A DNA stretch of 13,236 bases from an uncultured Candidatus Saccharibacteria bacterium. GTDB taxonomy: Bacteria > Patescibacteria > Saccharimonadia > Saccharimonadales > Nanosynbacteraceae. Position numbers and translations under genes: made by a program. The stretch is taken from the NCBI GenBank assembly GCA_947097375.1, contig CAMURE010000012.1, positions 1 to 13,236 of the forward strand, given 5' to 3'. The notes beneath the pieces are model-generated. The model ran no database searches, was not told the DNA's origin, and was given only the letters and a program-made list of their open reading frames with translations. Every line of letters begins with the position of its first letter. The first letter of the stretch is position 1. Below, in pieces: positions 1-6,334 of this stretch.

Positions 1-4
1 GGCT

Positions 5-39
5 TTTACTGGAGGAAGTAATGTGCGATAATATATAAA
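5..39 (+). promoter_or_regulatory. Putative promoter for the 151-aa gene
   Basis: A -35-like TTTACT (5-10) is followed after 16 bp by an extended -10, TGC plus GATAAT (27-32). A second -10-like TATAAA lies at 34-39. Either would start the RNA about 0-7 nt before the ATG at 46. No Shine-Dalgarno sequence sits at a useful distance: the GGAGG at 11-15 is about 30 nt away. The mRNA is therefore probably leaderless or nearly so. Read by eye only. Confidence 0.45.
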
Positions 40-45
40 GTAAAC

Positions 46-501
46 ATGGGTATAAAAGATAGACTACGCTCATTTTTTCAGCCGCGTTGGCGTCGAGAAA
101 TGGATTGGCCAGAGCCGCCTCCCGGGAAGAAGTTGTGGGATCCTCCCGGAGGAATTGAAGTCTATGTTCATTCAGGACTTTCGGAGGCCTACGGTGTTGA
201 TGAGACCGTAGGAATGGATAAAGTACTATCAGAGGATAATATCCGCAGAGCGAGAGCATGCCGGGAGATCGGTGATCAGATCGAGCAAGGTCTCATCGAT
301 GAAAAAGAGGGTCACAGAAGGATTGGTAAATTGCTTCTAAGCCGCGACCATTTTTTCACCTCAGAAGAAGAGCTCGCTGCACGAGGAATCAGTATGGCAG
401 CCTTGGTCAAGGTCGCAGAACGCAGAGATGATCTAGTAAATGACGATGATAATCCGACAAATGGTAATGATGAATATTTAATTGATGAACTTGAGTGGTG
501 A
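46..501 (+). CDS. Hypothetical protein, 151 aa
   Basis: I do not recognise this protein. It is complete, with an ATG start and TGA stop. The N-terminus (about residues 1-20) is basic and aromatic and includes the stretch QPRWRRE. A Trp/Pro-rich segment (about 21-35, with WPEPPPGKK) follows. The middle (about 60-125) is charged and probably helical. The C-terminus is very acidic (DDDN, DEYLIDELEW). There is no signal peptide or transmembrane helix, so it is probably cytoplasmic. A short basic amphipathic N-terminus could bind membrane or nucleic acid, but that is speculation. It stands alone: gpmA converges from the right, and a promoter abuts the start. Confidence that it is a real gene rests on length, promoter placement and non-repetitive composition. 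Its function is unknown. Confidence 0.7.
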   Translation: MGIKDRLRSFFQPRWRREMDWPEPPPGKKLWDPPGGIEVYVHSGLSEAYGVDETVGMDKVLSEDNIRRARACREIGDQIEQGLIDEKEGHRRIGKLLLSRDHFFTSEEELAARGISMAALVKVAERRDDLVNDDDNPTNGNDEYLIDELEW

Positions 502-563
502 GACTCTACACACCAAGCTTAGATGCGTATCATTTTGAGTCTTAGTTAAGCTCTCTCGTAGAT

Positions 564-1202
564 TTATGCGTTCACCGCCTCAATCTCCACCGACAACACG
601 TCTTTGTTCGTCGGTAGATCAGACGTCGGCTCGAAGGTATAGACCAACAACTGACCAAACGGCATCTCGACGTGTGCCATATCCGCTTCTGGTACGTGGT
701 CGAGGTGCTTCATCAGTGCGCGGATAGAATTGCCGTGTGCCACCAGTAGAATATTCTCACCGGCCTGTAATTTTGGTAAAATCTCTCGTTCAAAATACGG
801 CACGACCCGCGTGTGAACATCTTTGAGCGTTTCACCGCCCGGCACCGGATAATCCCAACCGCGTCGGATGCCATTGAACGCTTCCTCGCCAATCTCAGCC
901 TTGACTTCCCACTTATTTTTACCGGTCAGATCACCATAGTCACGCTCGTTCAGCTCGGCCGCCTGTGTCGTCGGCAAACTGCCCTTACCGCGCCCCTCAA
1001 GCAGTGCTTCCAGCGTTTGGTGCGTTCGCTTGAGCGCCGACGTATACGCCTCGTCGAGCTTGATATCCTTCAGTAGTGCGCCCAGTCGCACCGTGTCAGC
1101 TCGCCCCTTTTCCGTGAGCCCCACGTCAGTCCAGCCCGTCCACTTGCCGAGCAGATTCCATTCACTTTCACCGTGTCGACTGATGACTAATATCCCCATC
1201 AT
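564..1202 (-). CDS. gpmA: 2,3-bisphosphoglycerate-dependent phosphoglycerate mutase
   Basis: It interconverts 3-phosphoglycerate and 2-phosphoglycerate in glycolysis, in the cytoplasm. The histidine phosphatase signature RHGESEWN begins at residue 9, making H10 the phospho-accepting histidine. Family motifs follow in order: TSALKRTHQT (54-63, with R59), NERDYGDLTGKNK (85-97, with E86), PVPGGETL (119-126) and VAHGNSIRAL (154-163, with H156). All catalytic residues are present. At 212 aa it is shorter than the roughly 230-250 aa enterobacterial enzyme, with the difference mainly in the middle and C-terminus. The strand opens with two adjacent ATGs (1202 and 1199) behind a strong GGAGGAGG. The second ATG fits the usual family N-terminus and has better spacing, so the true start may be 1199. 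It is last in the rny-Nudix-gpmA operon, 20 nt after the Nudix stop. Confidence 0.93.
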   Translation of the reverse strand: MMGILVISRHGESEWNLLGKWTGWTDVGLTEKGRADTVRLGALLKDIKLDEAYTSALKRTHQTLEALLEGRGKGSLPTTQAAELNERDYGDLTGKNKWEVKAEIGEEAFNGIRRGWDYPVPGGETLKDVHTRVVPYFEREILPKLQAGENILLVAHGNSIRALMKHLDHVPEADMAHVEMPFGQLLVYTFEPTSDLPTNKDVLSVEIEAVNA

Positions 1203-1222
1203 TCCTCCTCCATTTATTTTTC

Positions 1223-1747
1223 CTACGAACCAAATCCCACAAATTGCGTAACCGCCTCTTGACGTTTGTCATCGCTGTCAACGATTTGCGTCTCGACATA
1301 GCCGCCTGACCGACCACTGGCCCAATGCGGTATTGACCACGCAAATCCTTCATTGCTTGCCAGCACCGCGTCACGGCTCAGGAACTGATACGCATCAATT
1401 TCTGACCGCTGCAAGACAATTCGTTCCAGCCGCGCATCATCCAGAACCGCCCGAAAGATATATTGATGCGCCAGTCCTTTGTCGCTGGAGCGTGAGGCTA
1501 CCGCAAAAAACGAAACCTCCTCCTCGGTAACGACCAGCCCGACCTCTTCCTGGGTTTCGCGAAGTGCTGCCTGTAGCGGCGTTTCACCAGCATCAACCAT
1601 ACCACCAGGCAGACTCCAATGCGTCTTGTGGTACGCCTTGACCACGAGCAGCTCACCCGCGGGATTTTCGATCAGTAGTGCAGCACTGGCGATCCGAGTG
1701 TCCTGCGTCTTCAGCCACTCCTCATGCGGCAACCAACCACTTCTCAT
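1223..1747 (-). CDS. Nudix hydrolase
   Basis: This is a Nudix-family pyrophosphohydrolase that cleaves a nucleoside diphosphate linked to another group. The substrate cannot be told from the sequence. The Nudix box (GX5EX7REUXEEXGU) is complete and canonical at residues 49-71: G49, E55, R63, E64, E67, E68 and G70, with E67 and E68 as the expected metal ligands. The beta-strands before it (ASAALLIEN, GELLVVKAY, WSLPGG) fit the fold. Length (174 aa) is normal for a single-domain enzyme, and the last 40 or so residues form an uncharacterised tail. The ATG overlaps the rny stop by one base (TAATG), which suggests translational coupling to rny. Nudix enzymes include mRNA-cap/RppH-type and nucleotide-sanitising members. 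Being next to an RNase makes an RNA-end role conceivable, but the motif does not show it. Confidence 0.9.
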   Translation of the reverse strand: MRSGWLPHEEWLKTQDTRIASAALLIENPAGELLVVKAYHKTHWSLPGGMVDAGETPLQAALRETQEEVGLVVTEEEVSFFAVASRSSDKGLAHQYIFRAVLDDARLERIVLQRSEIDAYQFLSRDAVLASNEGFAWSIPHWASGRSGGYVETQIVDSDDKRQEAVTQFVGFGS

Positions 1748-3237
1748 TATTTTGCGTACTCGGTTGCCCGCGTTTCACGGATGACGTTAACCTTGATAGT
1801 ACCTGGGTACTGCATGGTTGATTCAATTTTAGTAGCGATATCGCGCGACAGTTTGAATGTGCTTAGATCATCAATGTCCTCTGGCCGAACAATCACCCGC
1901 ACTTCGCGCCCTGCAGAAATCGCATAGGCCTTATCAACACCGTCAAAGCTGGTTGCCACATTTTCCAGATCACGCATCCGCTCGGCAAAGTTCTCGGCTG
2001 AAATGTTGCGTGCTCCTGGCCGAGCAGCACTGGCGGCATCGCACACCCGCACAACCAGCGCCTCAGGCGTTGTCGCCTCGATATCATCGTGGTGCGCTTC
2101 GATGGCGTGAACGATCCGCTCATCCATGCCGTATTTGCGCGCTAGCTCGGCACCGATGTGGTGATGCTTGCCCTCAATCTTGTGCGTCACCGCCTTGCCA
2201 ACATCGTGCAGCAGTGTCGCAATTTTCGTGATGCGCACATCAGCGCCAATTTCCTCGGCGATCATCCCCGCCATCTGCGCCATCTCGGTGGAATGCTTCA
2301 GGACGTTTTGCCCATAGCTCGTCCGGAACTTCAGCTCGCCTAACAGCCGCTGCATTTCCTTCGGGATACCAACAACGCCGGTCTCGCGCATAGCGTCTTC
2401 ACCAGCCTGTTTGACTTCTTTATCAATCTGCTTCTTCGCCTTGGCAACAACTTCTTCGATGCGGGCCGGATGGATACGACCATCTTTCATCAACATCTCC
2501 AAGGCAAGACGAGCTACCTGCCGACGAACCGGATCAAAACTCGACAACACGATCATGCCCGGTGTGTCATCCACCAAAATATCAACACCGGTCTCGCGCT
2601 GCAGCGCCTGAATGTTGCGACCCTCTTTACCGATGATTCGGCCTTTCATCTCATCATCGGTCAGCTTGACAGCTGTGACTGTTCGCTCAGCCGTCACCTC
2701 GCTGCTCATCCGCTCCATCGCGGTGAGCAAGATCATCTGCGCCCGTTCCTCAGCATCATCTATAGCCTCGTGTTGTAATTTTGACACCAAGCCAACCAGA
2801 TCATTCTTAATATCGCGCTCGGTAATTTGCATGAGCTTGTCGGCAGCATCCTTTTTCTTTAGACCGGCAATCTTTTCGAGCTTCTCCTGCTGACGCGTAC
2901 GAATAGTGCGAATCTCTTCCTTGAGATTATCAACTTCATCCTCGTGTGCACGCAACTTCTCTGCTCGCTTATCTAGCTCATCCAATTTCCGATCCAGCGT
3001 CTGCTCGCGATCCGCCAACCGATTCTCGGTCTTTTGCCACTCGCGGCGGCGCTCATTTTCGATTTTTAAGGCCTCGTCCTTAGCCTTGAGGACAATGTCG
3101 CTAGCCTTACTTTTTGCCTCGGCAATGTCCCGCTCAATTTGTGACTTACCACGAGCTTGCCGTGTCCGCTGATAGGCGTAAAATCCACCCACACCAAGTG
3201 CTGCGCCAACCAAGCCGCCAATAACTATTCCTGCCAT
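1747..3237 (-). CDS. rny: Ribonuclease Y (membrane-anchored endoribonuclease)
   Basis: RNase Y starts mRNA decay by endonucleolytic cleavage at the inner face of the membrane. The full architecture is visible. An N-terminal transmembrane helix (about 3-21, Gly/Ala/Val-rich) leads into a long charged coiled coil (about 25-150). A KH RNA-binding domain follows, with GRIIGKEGRNI at 199-209. The HD domain has H344-D345 in LLHDVGKA and further histidines at 358-360 and in EAHHDD (380-385). The C-terminal domain contains RPGARNISAENFAERM (406-421). At 496 aa it is slightly shorter than the roughly 520-aa Bacillus subtilis protein, and nothing essential appears missing. The start ATG has a Shine-Dalgarno sequence, AAGGAAA. 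It is first in its operon, and the downstream Nudix start overlaps its stop. Confidence 0.97.
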   Translation of the reverse strand: MAGIVIGGLVGAALGVGGFYAYQRTRQARGKSQIERDIAEAKSKASDIVLKAKDEALKIENERRREWQKTENRLADREQTLDRKLDELDKRAEKLRAHEDEVDNLKEEIRTIRTRQQEKLEKIAGLKKKDAADKLMQITERDIKNDLVGLVSKLQHEAIDDAEERAQMILLTAMERMSSEVTAERTVTAVKLTDDEMKGRIIGKEGRNIQALQRETGVDILVDDTPGMIVLSSFDPVRRQVARLALEMLMKDGRIHPARIEEVVAKAKKQIDKEVKQAGEDAMRETGVVGIPKEMQRLLGELKFRTSYGQNVLKHSTEMAQMAGMIAEEIGADVRITKIATLLHDVGKAVTHKIEGKHHHIGAELARKYGMDERIVHAIEAHHDDIEATTPEALVVRVCDAASAARPGARNISAENFAERMRDLENVATSFDGVDKAYAISAGREVRVIVRPEDIDDLSTFKLSRDIATKIESTMQYPGTIKVNVIRETRATEYAK

Positions 3238-3264
3238 ATGATTTCCTTTCTTTTTTGGTCACCC

Positions 3265-3313
3265 GCCTCGAGTATGCGCCTCGAGAAATATATCAACGAC
3301 CGACCATATTCAA
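3265..3313 (-). promoter_or_regulatory. Putative rny promoter with repeated CTCGAG element
   Basis: On the minus strand, TTGAAT (3308-3313) and TATATT (3287-3292) are separated by 15 bp, a weak sigma-70-type match. Just downstream, GCCTCGAG occurs twice on the plus strand (3265-3272 and 3278-3285), 13 bp apart. Because CTCGAG is itself palindromic, the pair can act as a direct repeat (operator-like) or fold as a 6-bp stem with a 7-nt loop in the 5' leader of rny. Position and symmetry are seen directly; the regulatory role is inferred. Confidence 0.35.
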
Positions 3314-3392
3314 CTGATGCAATAAAACGGCCCGAGCCACTAATCTAAAGCCGCCTTACCTTTATTGTACGATATTGCGGATGAAAATACCA

Positions 3393-3767
3393 CTATTTAC
3401 GCGGGGTTGTAATGTGAGCCTGACTACCATATTCAGGGAGAATAACCACGTCGTTCTCACCACGCTTCAACCGCTCCAGGCAGTCGTCCCTCCAATGATC
3501 ACCACTACTGCTAACAATCGGAATGCCAAGCTCCCCCGCCAACGTATTTGCTACCGCACAGCCAATCCTCAGTCCCGTAAAGCTACCCGGCCCACGCATG
3601 ATGCCGATACCACTGATGTGGTGAATGCCGCCTGTCTGCTCGTCCAAAAATCGTAGCAGCCCCCGGGCCAAACCACGACCTGCCTCCCAAATTACATCTC
3701 GCCGGGTATCGCCCTGAACGATCGTCAGATAGCACGTCATCGTCGATGTATCAAGCAGAATGATCAC
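3393..3767 (-). CDS. tsaB: TsaB-like t6A biosynthesis protein, short form
   Basis: TsaB is the scaffold partner of TsaD and TsaE in adding threonylcarbamoyl to A37 of tRNAs that read ANN codons. The ASKHA-type N-terminus (IILLDTST, residues 2-9) and the TsaB signature GPGSFTGLRIG (59-69) are clear, followed by AVANTLAGELGIP. The protein is only 124 aa, whereas TsaB is usually about 220-230 aa. It therefore holds roughly the N-terminal ASKHA half, which carries the dimer interface in known TsaB structures, and lacks the C-terminal half. Only about 150 bp separate its stop from rny, and no second-half homology is visible there. The start is GTG and overlaps the tsaE stop as GTGA, so it is translationally coupled. 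Whether it is a natural short form or a degraded gene is open. An intact frame and coupling favour function. Confidence 0.85.
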   Translation of the reverse strand: MIILLDTSTMTCYLTIVQGDTRRDVIWEAGRGLARGLLRFLDEQTGGIHHISGIGIMRGPGSFTGLRIGCAVANTLAGELGIPIVSSSGDHWRDDCLERLKRGENDVVILPEYGSQAHITTPRK

Positions 3768-4240
3768 GCCAACTCCTCGTCTGCCGCGCAGATTGCCGTG
3801 AGGAGCGCCTGGCTCGTCGGCCCGCCAGCACTCAGCGTGACACGCCGCGACTGTTCGTCAATTGCTATAATCTCTGCTGTCAGTCGATCGGCCGGCAGCA
3901 CCTGTTCAACCGCACCCGCCCATTCAACCACTGTCACGGTCTGTGGCTGCATGGTTACCTCGCGAATTTCCTCTGCCATGATACCCACCTCGCCTAATCG
4001 ATAAAAATCATAATGAGCCAACGTCAGGCCTCTCGGTGACTGATACACACGGGAAATAGTAAACGTCGGGCTCTGTACCGGTTCGGCAATGTCGAGCCCC
4101 TCGGCAATACCTTTCGTTAGTGTCGTCTTGCCAGCGCCGATGTCCCCGACCAACTCAATCACCTCACCGCCCTTCAGGCTACGCCCAATCACCTGACCCA
4201 GCCGCTGCATTGCTAACGAACTGGCAATCACTAAAGTCAT
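3764..4240 (-). CDS. tsaE: tRNA t6A biosynthesis ATPase TsaE
   Basis: TsaE is the P-loop ATPase that binds the TsaB-TsaD complex and resets it between cycles of tRNA t6A37 synthesis, in the cytoplasm. The Walker A motif GDIGAGKTT lies at residues 32-40. The family's SPTF motif is at 57-60, the HYDFYRL motif at 76-82 (D78), and VVEWAG at 104-109 (E106, W107). Length (158 aa) is normal, and the key residues are all present. The start ATG overlaps the PRC-barrel gene stop (ATGA), and its own stop overlaps the tsaB GTG start. The three genes thus form one tightly coupled unit. TsaD and TsaC are not in this window. Confidence 0.95.
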   Translation of the reverse strand: MTLVIASSLAMQRLGQVIGRSLKGGEVIELVGDIGAGKTTLTKGIAEGLDIAEPVQSPTFTISRVYQSPRGLTLAHYDFYRLGEVGIMAEEIREVTMQPQTVTVVEWAGAVEQVLPADRLTAEIIAIDEQSRRVTLSAGGPTSQALLTAICAADEELA

Positions 4241-4821
4241 TTGCTGTCGCTGCCGTCAGCTTCGGCCGCAGGATGCGCCTTTCGGAATGGATTTTCAAAC
4301 GTTGCTTGTGGTCGCACGACTGGCTCCTTGTGGCGAATCTCTGGCGTCTTGACAACGATATGTTCATCAGTCACACGAACGATCTGCGAACGATGGATCA
4401 GTAGTTCGGTATCGCCAAAACTCTTGAGTAACGGCCGCCGCACCCGGAGCTGCTGAATCACAAAATTACCAGCCTCCAGCGTGTAGCCGATGACCTTGCC
4501 GACCTTACGCTTTTTCTCGTCAATGATATGCTTGCCGATGAGTGCAAACTGAAATTCATACACTTCCTTGATCTTCAGGACATCGCTTGGCATAATCAGC
4601 TCGTCCGCGGAATCAATGATCAGACCTAGCGGCCCAATTTCCCGCACATCAGCGATTCGCAGCAAAGTCGGCGATTGGTCAAGTGTCGGCCCTTCTAGCT
4701 CGTACGCCACGATTGATAAATTGCGCGGGTCGATCACCGCCCGCGATGTCCGCGCCAGCTCCGAGCCGGTTTGCAGGCTCATTACTGGTGCTCTATCAAA
4801 TCGTTCAGCAGAAATTAGCAT
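4237..4821 (-). CDS. Double PRC-barrel domain protein
   Basis: The protein has two PRC-barrel-like beta modules. The first spans about residues 11-80 and begins APVMSLQTGSELA with a following strand SIVAYELEG. The second spans about 90-158 and contains LIGKHIIDEKKRKVGKVIGY with a strand FVIQQLRVRRP. PRC-barrels occur in RimM (ribosome maturation) and photosynthetic reaction-centre H subunits, and mediate protein or RNA contacts. The exact role here is unknown. The tail (about 160-194) is polar and probably disordered. There is no signal peptide or transmembrane helix. I place the start at ATG 4821. A GTG at 4830 is in frame, but it lies between the -10 box and the predicted transcription start. 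It is the first gene of the PRC-tsaE-tsaB unit and overlaps tsaE by 4 nt, which hints at a link to tRNA or ribosome function. Confidence 0.8.
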   Translation of the reverse strand: MLISAERFDRAPVMSLQTGSELARTSRAVIDPRNLSIVAYELEGPTLDQSPTLLRIADVREIGPLGLIIDSADELIMPSDVLKIKEVYEFQFALIGKHIIDEKKRKVGKVIGYTLEAGNFVIQQLRVRRPLLKSFGDTELLIHRSQIVRVTDEHIVVKTPEIRHKEPVVRPQATFENPFRKAHPAAEADGSDSK

Positions 4822-4830
4822 ACTTCTCAC

Positions 4831-4859
4831 ATTATAGCGATATCCACGCTATTCGGCAA
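4831..4859 (-). promoter_or_regulatory. Promoter of the PRC-tsaE-tsaB operon
   Basis: TTGCCG (4854-4859), a 17-bp spacer and a perfect TATAAT (4831-4836) lie on the minus strand. The -35 box is inside the last codons of the upstream 95-aa gene. The expected transcription start (about 4824) is only some 3 nt before ATG 4821, and no Shine-Dalgarno sequence is present, so the message is probably leaderless. This is one of the two best promoters in the window by match to the sigma-70 consensus. Confidence 0.65.
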
Positions 4860-5136
4860 ACAGATTTGTCCGCCCGGCCGGTAGACTAAAATTAGCATTG
4901 GCGGTGTCGCGTGTGCGGAAACTGTTAATTTGGTCAATCGTCTTCTGGTCAAATCGCGTCGTCTGCTGCTGGATAGTATCTTCTTTCGGATTTGATGAGG
5001 CGAGCAGGCTGTACAGGAGGAAGATCGCCACCGACACACCAACCACCACCGTTAGCGTGTAGAGAATGACATGATAGCGGCGGAAAAAGTGTGAGAGTAG
5101 CGTACCAATTTGTGAAATATCAGGTGAATTTTTCAT
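4849..5136 (-). CDS. Small single-helix membrane protein of the type IV pilus operon
   Basis: This 95-aa protein has a short cytoplasmic N-terminus with basic residues (FFRRYH), one transmembrane helix (about 22-46) and a short polar extracytoplasmic tail. The tail ends in LPAGRTNLFAE (85-95). The ATG overlaps the pilO stop (ATGA), so it is coupled to the pilus genes and is probably a pilus component. It sits where pilP lies in classic pilMNOPQ operons. It has no lipobox and no PilP beta-domain, but the C-terminal GRTNLF recalls the GRxDPF-type motif of PilP/GspC-like proteins. That resemblance is short and may be chance. No family assignment is made. A PilN/PilO-interacting accessory protein is the most natural guess. 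Confidence 0.75.
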   Translation of the reverse strand: MKNSPDISQIGTLLSHFFRRYHVILYTLTVVVGVSVAIFLLYSLLASSNPKEDTIQQQTTRFDQKTIDQINSFRTRDTANANFSLPAGRTNLFAE

Positions 5137-5777
5137 CGAACATATACCTCCACATCCAGAGTTTGTGTATTCACTTGGCCAGCCCCCTCGGTCTTGGACA
5201 TACTAACACTAGCAATTTGCATCCGTGTCAAGTTCTGCTCAATTAAATGCATAAATCGAAGGAGTGCCATGTAGTCTGTTTTTTCGTTGAGGCGAACAGA
5301 CACCTTCATACTCTTTGGCCCAGTGGTGCTAGCGGCATTATTTGAACCAGAGCTGGTGTTCGTACTCGAACTACCTGATGAGCCCGAGCTTGACTTCGCT
5401 CCTGCTCCGGCCGATCCTGATGCAAACGTAAACCCGGCGATGCCCACCCCAGACTTATTTGCGTAGGCGGTAAGGTCATTAATAATCTGGTTCTGATACT
5501 GATACTGCTGGGTTTCTGCCACCAGCTGCTGCGCCTTGGTAACACTATCTTTATATTTTTCCATCTCTTTTTCTAGCCGTGCTAGATCTTGCACCTTAGC
5601 GTCAACCGCTTTTGCCTCAGTCTGGATCTTAGAAACTTCCTCAGCGGTGCCTTGTAACATGGTGTAGCCAAAGTAGACAACCACCCCCATACCAACCAAG
5701 ATCAATACTAGTGATAGCGCAAAGACAATCCGCATAGTCACTGCTGGCGTCATTTTCTCTCGTTTTCTCTCACTCAT
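5133..5777 (-). CDS. pilO: Type IV pilus inner-membrane alignment protein PilO-like
   Basis: It is a PilO-like subunit of the inner-membrane platform that links the cytoplasmic PilM ring to the pilus. The order is typical: a short basic cytoplasmic N-terminus (SERKREK), one transmembrane helix (about 17-39), a coiled coil (about 43-92), and an extracytoplasmic alpha/beta domain. The domain is interrupted by a low-complexity Ser/Gly/Ala/Asn linker (about 120-153) that separates its first strand (GVGIAGFTF) from the second half (MKVSVRLNEKTDYMALLRFMHLIEQ onward). The assignment rests on topology, the motif-like YMALLRFMHLIEQ segment and its place after pilN; primary sequence is weakly conserved in this family. 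The ATG overlaps the pilN stop by 4 nt (ATGA). At 214 aa the length is normal. Confidence 0.82.
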   Translation of the reverse strand: MSERKREKMTPAVTMRIVFALSLVLILVGMGVVVYFGYTMLQGTAEEVSKIQTEAKAVDAKVQDLARLEKEMEKYKDSVTKAQQLVAETQQYQYQNQIINDLTAYANKSGVGIAGFTFASGSAGAGAKSSSGSSGSSSTNTSSGSNNAASTTGPKSMKVSVRLNEKTDYMALLRFMHLIEQNLTRMQIASVSMSKTEGAGQVNTQTLDVEVYVR

Positions 5778-6334
5778 TGCTTCGCCACCTCCGGCACCAT
5801 CGTCACATTAATTGTAATATTGATCGGGTAGCTATCCTTATTCTCTTTCTCAGCCACTGCTGAGGCGAGATTAACATCCTTAAAGAGGTTCGACTGCTGA
5901 AAGCTATCCTTGAGCCGCAGTGCATCACCATATGTTTTACCGCGTGCACTGATAACCATCGGTGATCCAATTTTTTGGCTATCCAATGTCAAGGTTTGCA
6001 GAATTGTTCCCGATGGCATTGCTTGGGCAATCTTGAGAGCCACCTTTGAATACCGTACATCCTTATCGAGAATTGCCTTGGCGATCTTAAGGCTTGCACT
6101 GAACGAATCATAATCCTGCTGAACCTTTTGGTATTGTAGCGCTCGACGATTACCCGTCTCAATCGTCTCTTGGGCAGTCGTTTTTGCATGCGCCATGATC
6201 AAGTAGATACCCGCTGTTGCTACAATGAGCAAGAAGCCAAGGATTAATGACACAACACAGTAGCGCCATAACAGTACATTTGATCGACCGGCGATAATTT
6301 CTCGCTTAACTTTTGGCGGTAATAGATTAATCAT
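5774..6334 (-). CDS. pilN: Type IV pilus assembly protein PilN
   Basis: PilN is a bitopic membrane protein whose cytoplasmic N-terminus inserts into a groove of PilM and whose periplasm-side domain pairs with PilO. The diagnostic INLLPP motif is at residues 2-7. A basic stretch, one transmembrane helix (about 25-49), a coiled coil (about 52-90) and a ferredoxin-like domain (about 95-186, with strands TILQTLTLDS and INITINVTMV) follow. The length of 186 aa is usual. The ATG lies 8 nt inside the end of pilM, and the stop overlaps the pilO start, so pilM-N-O are translationally linked. Confidence 0.92.
   Translation of the reverse strand: MINLLPPKVKREIIAGRSNVLLWRYCVVSLILGFLLIVATAGIYLIMAHAKTTAQETIETGNRRALQYQKVQQDYDSFSASLKIAKAILDKDVRYSKVALKIAQAMPSGTILQTLTLDSQKIGSPMVISARGKTYGDALRLKDSFQQSNLFKDVNLASAVAEKENKDSYPINITINVTMVPEVAKQ

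Noticed and set aside
1..21. Possible 3' end of an upstream plus-strand gene (GFYWRK then TAA).
   Set aside because: Only six codons are visible, and the other two plus-strand frames are also open over this stretch, so nothing supports one choice.
21..38. Tiny reading frame MCDNI with a well-placed GGAGG before it.
   Set aside because: Five codons is too short to call a gene, and the GGAGG could be chance or belong to an upstream gene's end. It overlaps the putative promoter of the 151-aa gene.
501..552. Inverted repeats AGACTC/GAGTCT and AGCTTA/TAAGCT between the 151-aa gene and gpmA, as a bidirectional terminator.
   Set aside because: Loops of 25-30 nt and no adjacent T-tract in either direction.
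2411..3172. Long open frames on the plus strand opposite rny, rich in Ser and Arg.
   Set aside because: They lie antisense to a strongly supported RNase Y. The Ser/Arg-rich composition is what a reversed charged coiled-coil gene produces, and no start signals or motifs are present.
3328..3353. Possible terminator after tsaB (CGGC...GCCG followed by TTTT on the minus strand).
   Set aside because: The stem is only 4 bp with an 18-nt loop, which is too weak to call an intrinsic terminator by eye.
5380..5417. Ser/Gly-rich low-complexity stretch in pilO as a repeat element or insertion.
   Set aside because: It stays in frame within pilO and reads as a flexible linker, with no direct repeats or target-site duplication to suggest an inserted element.
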